From assembly GCA_022702545.1 (NCBI GenBank), contig JAHRBC010000006.1:1798001-1862000 (forward strand): a DNA stretch of 64,000 nt, given 5' to 3'. The stretch's first letter is position 1; the number at the start of each line of letters is the position of its first letter. The notes beneath the pieces are model-generated. The model saw only the letters and a program-made list of their open reading frames with translations. It did no database searches and was not told the DNA's origin. Origin of the DNA: Phycomyces nitens. Lineage: Eukaryota > Mucoromycota > Mucoromycetes > Mucorales > Phycomycetaceae. The position numbers and the translations under genes were made by a program. This document shows positions 55,250 to 64,000 of the stretch, piece after piece.

Positions 55250-57502
55250 TTAAACAACAGGACTAATATCATAGAATAGACATGCATTTGTCGAACCACC
55301 CTCCCAACCTCGATTGCCAGAAGTCGTGATCATGTACCGACACGTTGGGTCAACAACTGGTCCAAAGTTAACAAGATGTTTTCAAATGGGTCATGAGAAA
55401 CTTACATATGTGCGAAATAACTCCTCCATGATGGCCAGGCAAAATAATAAAAGGAATAATTGATGGTGTCTTTGAAGGCTTTACGAATTCTTGTTCAACT
55501 CCAGGTCGAATAGTGAATGCAGAATCTAATGATGTGTTCCAGAGACGCACATTATCGTTCGAGGCACTAGCGATCCCCCCCAAAAAAAACACATACACAC
55601 ACACATATTAAATGTCTGATTGGAATATGGTTGTTGCTTTCTTTGTTACCAAATCAAATGCTTTCCGTTTGGCATCGAGCTAACATAGGAAACTGGCCCA
55701 GAGTTTGATGGCATGCGAAAGGTCTGGATGTGTTTCTGAGACCCATAATCATACTCATCAACTGGTTTAAAGACAAAATCAGGCTACAGAAAATCTCGAC
55801 TTGTATTTTAGTTGAAGAATACCTGTTCCATTTCGCCGACCTGCATATATTTTTGTGCCGTCAGCACTCCAGCATGCCTATTAATAAAAATAATAACAAT
55901 ACTGTTTATAAAGAGTGAATATAATTGGTTCTGCTTACCGATAAACACCAAGGTGGAGTGCGTTCTGGTACTCCTAATTTACGTGCATCACTTGAAGGTT
56001 CTCGTCGATCCCACAAAAGACATTGGCCATCGACACTGGTTGTCAGTAGAATGTCAGGGTTCTTTTGGTCCCAGATCAAGCTAGGATCCGTGGGTGCAGC
56101 CTCTGGAAGATCTGTGGTGTCTTGGGTTGGCTTGTCTTGAGTTTCTTTTGGGGTAGCTGTGGGGACATATGGAGTATAGATTGGCTGAAAGGCAACCGAG
56201 GCAATCTGAGAGTTGTGGCCGTTGTATGATCTGACTATTGTGCCTGTGTGAAGATCCCACTCCTACGATCCACAAGATGTAAACAAAACAAAACAAAAGG
56301 GAACATCTATTAACAAGAGACTTACGGCAACAGTTCGGTCCCAAGAGCCGCTAATGACACCTGTCTCACTGGGAGTGATCTTCAAGACTGATACTGGACC
56401 CTTGTGATGTCTTAATACATTTCGACACTTGCCTTCCTCATGGCGTACAGTGACAAGATTAATACTACCATTGTCACAACCTAGAACCATCCAGAGTGCT
56501 TCTGCATGAACATCCATACTATACACAGGTGATGCCTTTGGCTCCAACAGTGGGCCCTGAACAGCCTGTGGGCCAATGCTTTCATCCGCAATAGAATCAA
56601 CTGGTTCTATCTTGGCAATAGGCTCTAGATACACAGTCGTAAGTTTTTCTCCATTCATTTAGAAACCAACATTTGAGATATTATGGACTTGATCTAATTG
56701 ATCTTTCATCTAATGCTTTATTGTATTGGTTTACATTATCGATAAACAAGTACCATAATTACATCTATCTTATTACTAATAATAATAATAATAATAATAA
56801 TGGCAATTTACCTGGATGTTCTTCATGCTCCCACCAAGAACTCAGGACACCCGCCTGCCAGATTAACACTTATTAATATATCCATTGCATATCCAACTCT
56901 TGTACTCACCATGCTCACAGATTCCACATGTTGATGCCTTTGTGCTTGTGTAAGAAGTAGTTTTCCATTCATTGATGCAAAAAAATCCCATTTTCGTACA
57001 TAACCATCATCAGATCCTGTAAATATCCATCGATAGCACCTAGTTGCTGCCAAACTATAGATGGGATTGGGGTGGATAGCAGCAACCTGTGCAATAGTGT
57101 CAATATATTGCCCAAGATGTTGTTTATGCAGAACTTGCATGAGGAACACAGTCGTAGGACTGACAGTTTCTTGCTTCTGGGGAGATGGACAGACAGAGAC
57201 GCCTTCTTTGAGATGTGCTGGTGTCCATTAGCTCCTGCTGAGGTGCTGGTGAACTTCGGGCAGAAGGCAAGGGGTCTTTTTTTTTTTATTATTATTATTG
57301 TGATTATTATGATTATTATTAATATTATTAATATTTTTTTTAGGTGTTTATTGATAAAATGGATAACTATGGGAAAACAGGTTACTGATAGAATCAGTTA
57401 CGGATTACCTTCAATGTCCATCGCATCCCCATCATCCGTGGCGTTGTCTAGTTGGGAGGTGGTGTCGTCATTGAGGTCAAGGTCATCTTCATCCGAAGAC
57501 AT
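55250..57502 (-). CDS. SPT8: SAGA complex subunit Spt8 (WD40 protein)
   Basis: Nine exons (57409-57502, 56910-57217, 56812-56854, 56326-56624, 55939-56262, 55823-55877, 55650-55761, 55406-55566, 55250-55356) join in phase to 500 aa. A short acidic N-terminus (MSSDEDDLDLNDD) precedes WD40 repeats: YSLAATRCYRWIFTGSDDGY-VRKWDFFAS, AGVLSSWWEHEEHP, VYSMDVHAEALWMVLGCDNG, SGSWDRTVAEWDLHTG, GQCLLWDRRE, WSADGTKIYAGRRNGT, SNDNVRLW and the closing YMITTSGNRGWEG. Spt8 contacts TBP within SAGA and affects start-site choice. Introns 1 and 3 (about 190 nt) are longer than the rest, so extra small exons there cannot be excluded. Confidence 0.9.
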
Positions 57503-58074
57503 CTTCTTTATATTGATATTTATATATGATGATATTGATATCTAATGTTTATAAAACTTGAATTAAAATTTAAAAAAAGAGAGATGATGTTAAAAGAGTG
57601 GCTTGTTTACACTGTAAATTTCACTAGTAATAAAATTAAAATATCAAGACATGAAACGCTGTATAACATCAAGAGGTGTGTTTCATGCACACAAGAAACG
57701 GTAATTCCTTTTTCTGATGAAACAAGGAGTAGTGGGATTTTCCATTAAATTCAATAGAATGGCTTATTTTATATACCCAAGGGGTCTGGTGTGTGTGTGT
57801 GTGTCGATTTTATTTTTATTTTTTAAAAAAAGGGAGGCAACAAGAGACCATGGCATAAATGTATATTAATAAAAACACATGTTTGTGGGGATTTATTTTT
57901 CATAATAATATGTTTCACCTCAAGGGATCCTCACCCCACACCGCTTCACTTCTTTATCTCTTTTATACTCTATTCACCACCCCCAAAACATCAGACAAAC
58001 TTAATCCCCCTCCCCCACCACCAACCAAACTCCCTTCCTTGCTCATTAAATCATCCTATTTATTCTAGAGAAAC
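57503..58074. other. divergent promoter region of SPT8 and the next gene
   Basis: Contains a (GT)n run (57790-57803) and a C-rich pyrimidine stretch before the downstream start (57960-58030, CCCCCTCCCCCACCACC), a typical fungal promoter feature. No gene is seen. Confidence 0.45.
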
Positions 58075-59635
58075 ATGAAAATCAGAGCAATTAACCTTGG
58101 AATCAAGCCGCCTTTGACCATCTCGCTCTATACCATACCGACCCACGACAATCAAACCCACGACTTCTTTTCCCTTGACGACCTTGGCCACCTATTAGCC
58201 ATAATTAATGCCCCAAATCCAGACCAAGTCAATTCGATAACCAAGCTAGTCAAGGCAGACTCAAGCTCAATGTGTATTGACCAGCATGGCCACATTTATC
58301 TAAAGTCTCAATTGGTGCTCATTCTCGCCTCTCGGTTGCAGCTCTATGCCCTTGCAGAGCTCTGTCGCCTATCGCACAAGGATATCCTGGCAGGTGTAGG
58401 GAATCGGCTGGTGCAGAGCCTATCAACCGACCTAAAGATCGATTCAGGGCCACACACAACAGAACACACACTGACATTGGACTGGAATATGGACATTTGC
58501 CTGGCACATCTCTGTCAATTATTTATCGAGCCACACATTGCCGACGATGGCGAATATCCACAAGAATCAGTTTCAGATGGTGAACAGACCCTTTTGGAAT
58601 GGTGAGTCGATTATCTATTTGTAGCATTCTTCGTCAACATTCCTATCAAAAATAGAAAAAATAAAGGGATTATAGGGATAGAAGGAGAAATGTATTTTGG
58701 AGGATATGTATTATAATCCACATCTTTATTCTTTTTGGATCTGAAACAAATTAGTGCTGCCAAAATTGACAGGGTGTATCACATTGAAGCACTTTATGTG
58801 ATCCACAACTTGATAATCAAAGCGTATTGAAATCACCTCTTCAATTAGCATGTTGCCCCCAAAGACCGAAAGCCAAGCCAAGCAAAAGACAAGAAATTGG
58901 ATCCTTCGTCTTTCCAAGCAAAGGAATGAGTCCCCACGCGACATCCAGAAATCATTGCAGATTGCTACAAAGCTCAGGAAACAGCAACAGGCGATCATCG
59001 AAGCACGCGCACAACAGGCTGTCATGATCGACACCCAACTAGGACCGATTCGTAAAAGACAAAAGACAATGCGACAAAGGCCTCTTAAACGCACACTGGA
59101 AAATATCATCAAACTATCACCCGCATCAATATCTTTACTATCTTCTTCTGCTTCCGTGGTTTGTGCAGGCACAAACACACCAGACACAGGGCACTCTAGC
59201 TCTGGCCAAAAGTATCGCCATTCATTAATAACGGACCCAATTGCTGTATTGGCACCCTTGCGCAGTGATCACAACACAAACAGTCCAGCGCGCGTCTCTA
59301 CCCCAGTTTGGTCAACCTCTCCCCTTTCTGACCGTCCCCTTTCCCCTGTCCTGACTGCCCATGCCTTTGATCATGAGTGGGAAAAGGACAGCTACATGGC
59401 CACCAGACGGGAAGACCGGCCCGAGCCACAATCACAACAAATAGTGCCCGCAATACAAAGACACGAACATGAAGCCTGCAATCTAGACTTACTGGCAACC
59501 CAGGCTACGAAAATGAAGGTACTGCCCACACACCCAGTAGTAAATCTACCACCTTTCCAGAGCGTGTTTTCGGAACTATCCACCCGTCTCAACCATCTGG
59601 AGCAGAAATTTATATCCCGTACCACTTCGTCCTAG
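58075..59635 (+). CDS. protein of unknown function, two or three exons
   Basis: Exon 1 (58075-58601, GTGAGT donor) and a final exon (58849-59635) join in phase to 437 aa. An extra small exon between them (for example from 58753 after ATTAG) is possible because the implied intron of 247 nt is long for this genome. Residues 1-175 look globular and mixed alpha/beta (MKIRAINLGIKPPLTISLY, SSMCIDQHGHIYLKSQLVLI). The middle is basic and helical (RNWILRLSKQRNESPRD, KSLQIATKLRKQQQAIIEA). The C-terminal half is Ser/Thr/Pro-rich and ends with a short coiled coil (LSTRLNHLEQKF). I recognise no family; a nuclear or DNA-binding role would fit the basic part only weakly. Confidence 0.6.
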
Positions 59636-59952
59636 CACACGATGATTAGCCGTACCGATATTTCTTTGTACAAAACTGTTATTACCCACATCATATCATA
59701 TATATATAAAGACCAAGGGGGATATTTTACATGCGATTTATATAAAAAGAAGACGAAGACGAAGACGAAGAAGAGAATAATGTGTCAATAAACACATTTT
59801 ACCAATACACAAAATATCTGTATAAAATACATCAATCTTTTTATATATATTATATATAAATATATATGTGAAGGGGGGGAATAGAAAGAGGAGTTGTGAT
59901 AGGAATATAAAATACGCATCTTTCCTCTCTTTTTTTTTGGTTTTGATTTTTT
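59636..59952. other. intergenic between convergent genes
   Basis: Contains a (GAAGAC)n-like run (59749-59772) and TATATA runs; shared 3' region of the unknown gene and the myosin gene. Nothing else is seen. Confidence 0.5.
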
Positions 59953-62900
59953 TTAAAGAGACCCTTGGTGCGATGGGTTTTGTTTGACAACGGCCACCAG
60001 GGTTACAAGGCGCTGGAGTTGTCGTAGGTTGAGATAGGCAGGCAAATAGAGATTTACTTCGGTCTTGTGGTTCTCGGGCATGGCATACGGACTGTCATCC
60101 AAAGACACATTGTCCAACAGTAAAATGTCGTTGGAATCTCCATTGCTTACACGCGCGGCCACTGCACGAAGAATATCGTTGCTGATAGGGTCCTAATCAT
60201 TAAAAAAAAAGAAAGAAAGGTCAATATGTCTCTCTCTTTAACCATTCAAGAGTCTTTACTTCATAATCAGCCACACTGTAGTTTTGGATGAGTTTCTGGA
60301 CCTGTGTAGGGGCCAACAGCCAGCACACATCGTAAATGATCTTGACATCTTCCAGAGTTCCCTTTTTCAATTGCAATAGTTTGGCAGCCTGCATGAGATG
60401 CTCGAGCTGTGCAGTAGCCTCGGGAACCTCATGAGCCTTGCACCACTCTTCCAGTCGAGTGATGTTGTATTGGATCTGCATGGCTACATATTATTAAACA
60501 TTTAGTTTCTGCCTGCCAATTCATCCTTTTTTCTTTCCTTCTAATCTTACCTCGCTTCCAAGAGTTAAAGTTGCGTCGCATAACTAGATCGTTAAAGGTA
60601 GTGACGCCAATAAGCTTTAGCAACTCGGTCAAGGCCTGCTCCAGAACAAATGGATCGACATAGTAGCATTTCATGGTACGGTAGACTCGGTTCAAGAAGG
60701 CTAGCAAATCATCCATAGAGTAAGCAGGCTGGGACGCACCAGACAGAATCTTGCCAAAGAATCTGTTGGTCTCATTGGCAATAAAGCCTGGAAGAGATTG
60801 GTTTTCAATAACGGCAGGAACAGCCATCTTGGTCAGTTTCTTCTTGAGCTCAGTAAGCCAGTGGTGATAGATATTGTCTTCAAGGCACTGGAGTTCATAT
60901 TTAAATGTCTCGACTAGCTTTTCAAATTCATGCCATCCGACTGCTCGGCGGCCATGGATAGAGTTGTAGTGCATCTCGCGCTCGAGTTCTTGCTCAGCCG
61001 AGCAGATCAACGACAAGAGTTCATGGGCATTAGAAAGCCAGTAAGCACAGGGAACAATGGTGTCTTCGCCAGAGAAACTCTAAATAATTCGCAGACCAAT
61101 TTAGTCACTTGTCTAGTCATACTTGTGGACTTACAGCACAGTGTTTCTGGATGGTGTACATGACTGAGAATAGCATTGAGTTGGACTCTGCAAGATAGCC
61201 AAGTCTCCACATCTGGGTGGCGCAAGTGGCAATCATATGAGCAGGGAAGAGAACCTCCTTTTCAGAAGGAGGGTTCTGGGCATTGACGGCGACGATCTTG
61301 AGGGATTGAACCAGTCCGACATGGATCTCCTTTTCCAATGTCTCTAGATCATGGAGAATGGCATGGATCTAATAGAGTTACAATTAGTACCTTTCTTTCA
61401 TATCCAACCTATAAACAACTCACAGCCTCATCAGGGTTGCCATTGGGCATCGTCTTAATCTTGAGGGTATTGATGTGATCAATTGACATTGGTCGCATTT
61501 GTTCTGGCTCATTGTAGACCACCTTGGAAGCCTGGGTTTCTGGACGGGTCGGTTCACCCACACTGTTACGACGGAAGGAAGTCATGGAGGAGCCAGTAGG
61601 AGAACGTCCACGAGGGCTGGCCATCTCTGGAGATACTCCACGACGGTAAGGATCGTTTCTTGCCGGAGACAAGTTGCGTGAGAATGCATTGATCGACTGT
61701 TGGCGTGTAGGCTGACGCTTGAGGCTTTGAGACAATTGGGCCTTGAGAGCAACGATCTGGCTCTTGAGTTCAGCCACCTCGACATCATCTGCAGCAGAAG
61801 TGGCATTGGCAGCATGGTAGTTGGTATGCATAGAAGTACGACGCTGAGGTGTTTGAGGAGGCTGTGGCTGTTGAGGAGGCATTGAAGCAAGGGTCTGTTG
61901 TTGTTGTTTGAGAGCAGCAACTTCTTCTTTTTGCTTGAGATTTTCGGCCGATAGACGAGCAATCTCTTGATCAAGCTTGCTAATCTTTTCAAGGGTATTT
62001 TCGTGATCTGACTGGAGAGTATTGTGCTTCTCTTGCCATGAGCTAAGTTCCGTCTGTACCGATGAGGATTCAGCCAAAGATGCCTCGAGCTCCTTTGCCT
62101 TTTTGTCAAGTTTGTTGTACTTTTGGATCCAAGACTGGATCTGGGTCTCCAGTTGAGTGGCCTTGGACTGTATTTTGTTCTTCTCTTCACGTTGTTGGGT
62201 TAATGTCTGAGTCAACTCTACCACCTTGTTTTCGAGCTTATAAGACACTTCCTTCAAGTGGGTTGCAGAACGAGCCTCTGATCTGTAAATGGTAAGTTGT
62301 TTGCGAGCGCTGCGACGACGGATCTGTGCCTGGACACAAATGATGTGATGTCTTTGAGCCAAGTACTTTTTACGTGCAGCCCTAGAGTACAAAGGTGAGA
62401 CTTGATGAGAAGATATTATGGTCAAGTGGCTTACCATCCTCTAAAGAGAGACTGTATCTGAGTGGCTGCATTGTTTTCCCTAAAGCCTGCAAATGCCTTG
62501 CGAGCCAAGCGGCTACGTATGGCTAATGATAATAATAACGACAACAAAAACACCAGCCTTATTGTCAGTATTGCAAGATTACCGTGGATTTATATTTACC
62601 TGTCTGGACACGGATCACAAAGTTTTGTTGACGAGCCATTCGTTTGCGTGCGAGGAATGCACGACATTGGGATTGGATCATAATCATCACCTTTTCTTGG
62701 CGCTTGTGGGCCAATACAGCCTGAGCAACCTTTTTACGTGCCACTTGTTGGATCATCATTGTGATTTCCTTCATACGCAGATATCTCAATCTAATTACAA
62801 AGCGACGCATGTTCTTTTGCAACAAGATTGCACATTCGTTCCATCTATCGGCACGCAGTTTCTCCATGTAGGCCAGCTAAAAAGAAGATAATCAATCAGT

Positions 62901-63954
62901 ACTTTTTTTTTTATAGCCAGACAAGCCATTAGCATTAGCATTAGCATTAGACTTACCTGACCAGCCCGGAAGAAGATCTTTGTGAGACCAATCTGGTACT
63001 TGTCAGGATCTTGAATGTATGTGGTAAGGATAACATTACAAAGCTCACGGAAATCAATGTTGGTGTGCGTATTTGGGTCCCAGTATTTAGAGTTGATCAA
63101 GGCATAGTAACGGTCTGCAAAGTCTGGGAACTCCCATCGAGAAGGATAACCTGCACAACTGATACGAATGGTTTCGAGCACACCACAGGCACGCAGCTGT
63201 CCAAGTACCATGTTGGGCTCAAATCCCCACGCAACCTTTGCTTCGTTGGGCTTTAGGCAACGAATATAATGTACGTTTGTTTCTCCAATGGTGTCCATTA
63301 GGTTGATCAACGAAAGCTTTTGTGGGAAAGAGTTAATGGTGTTTGGTGTTTATTCAATAATACAAGCCAATAACTTACCTTGAAGATCGAACCAAGTGTC
63401 GGTTTCTTTGGGGTCGTCATCTTCTTGACAGTCTCGGTCTAATGAATAGATACATACATACAATCATCAGTACTTGTCTTGTTTTTTTTTGTGGCCTCTA
63501 AGGCTTACCGGTGTAGCTGTAGCAGCGGCAGTTGCAGTACCCAACATCTCTACCAAGAACTCTGAATCAGAACTCTGCAAGAGTGTAAGAATCTCGTCTG
63601 GAACAGTGTCCTTGTTCTTGTCAATGAATCCCTCGGACTCGTATTGGACATCATGAGCATAATGGCAGACAGTGAATGCACTGTTTGAGAAACGAGGCTT
63701 GAGAAAGTAGCCCTTGTATGCAGGCGTAGAAAAGTTTGAATAGAGCTTGTCGCAGAAACCTTGGTCTGTGCCAGAAGGAAGACGAGATTCCTACAAAACA
63801 AATGGTTAGTTGGGTTTGTATTCTTGTCCAGTCCACCAGGGCTTACTTCGTCAAGAAGAGAAAGAATGCCCATCTTGGCCTCAATCATCTCGATACACTT
63901 TTGATTGTCGCTGAAATCAATAAACTTCCACTCGATTTTTTCTCGAACGTATTC
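59953..63954 (-). CDS. MYO2: class V myosin heavy chain, C-terminal 1119 residues (partial)
   Basis: Eleven exons in the window: 63847-63954, 63509-63790, 63379-63438, 62957-63316, 62600-62876, 62435-62522, 61424-62381, 61135-61368, 60551-61079, 60260-60483, 59953-60192. The 5' part lies beyond the right edge; an intron starts at 63955. The motor's C-terminal half is present ([34 protein letters not shown] block, [46 protein letters not shown]). IQ motifs for calmodulin-type light chains, a coiled coil (about 475-640 of this fragment) and a globular dilute (DIL) domain follow ([56 protein letters not shown]). It moves vesicles and organelles along actin, essential for polarised hyphal growth. 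Confidence 0.95.
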
Positions 63955-64000
63955 CTATAAATATCGTCAATAACTAGCTAACTGTCGATCATGGTGGTTT
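63955..64000 (-). other. MYO2: intron of the myosin V gene, cut by the window edge
   Basis: The sequence upstream of the first visible exon ends ATTTATAG on the minus strand, a normal acceptor, and it contains stops in all frames; the preceding exon lies outside the window. Confidence 0.7.

Noticed and set aside
58602..58848. Extra exon of about 68 nt (TGCTGCCAAAATTGACAGG...) in the long intron of the unknown gene
   Set aside because: Using all of it would leave a 25-nt intron, too short to splice; a 26-nt version is possible but cannot be decided without transcript data.

Overview
The window looks like nuclear DNA of an early-diverging filamentous fungus, most likely Mucoromycota. It is AT-rich, with many short spliceosomal introns (mostly 45-90 nt) and compact gene islands separated by AT-rich, transposon-derived deserts. 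The genes are clearly fungal: DASH subunit Dad4, SAGA subunit Spt8, a samB/MUB1-type MYND protein, an Mcp2-type ABC1 kinase and a class V myosin. The phylum is inferred from overall style and the transposon families; no marker gene proves it.

Layout. 1-12450 is a desert holding a 203-bp MITE-like pair, one intronless Myb/SANT-like gene (minus strand) and a decayed Tc1/mariner copy. 12.9-18.9 kb is a gene island: a DUF1775/YcnI-like secreted protein, DAD4, an acidic unknown protein, calcineurin B and the bifunctional purine enzyme ADE17. 19.15-25.4 kb is the strangest part. A 131-bp inverted repeat is followed by a very large palindrome with arms of about 2.2-2.3 kb. Each arm holds the same dead IS630/Tc1-like transposase, a 41-bp tandem array (10 and 8 units) and the 5' part of one gene. 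The palindrome encloses an apparently intact four-exon gene (353 aa) whose C-terminal half resembles a serine-recombinase catalytic fold. 25.9-32.7 kb carries MCP2, a PB1/histidine-glycine-rich protein and RRP36. 32.7-34.9 kb is gene-poor.

34.9-45.7 kb is a second gene island: methionine sulfoxide reductase A, a TFIIIC 90-kDa-type subunit (15 exons), a GPR1/FUN34/YaaH acetate-type transporter, a samB/MUB1-like MYND protein and an acetyl-CoA transporter. 46.3-53.7 kb is a piggyBac-like transposase gene on the minus strand, split by a young, full-length Ty3/gypsy retrotransposon (identical 274-bp LTRs, 4-bp target duplication, one uninterrupted Gag-Pol frame). Removing the insert leaves a continuous host frame of 582 codons. 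54.4-64 kb holds tRNA-Phe(GAA), SPT8, an unrecognised two-exon gene and the C-terminal two thirds of a class V myosin that runs off the right edge.

No operon-like organisation is seen. The housekeeping genes act in unrelated processes: kinetochore (Dad4), calcium signalling (calcineurin B), purine synthesis (Ade17), rRNA processing (Rrp36), Pol III and Pol II transcription (TFIIIC90, Spt8), and transport (myosin V and two carriers). Exon structures were assembled by hand and every join was checked for reading phase. Three GC-AG introns were needed to keep frames open.
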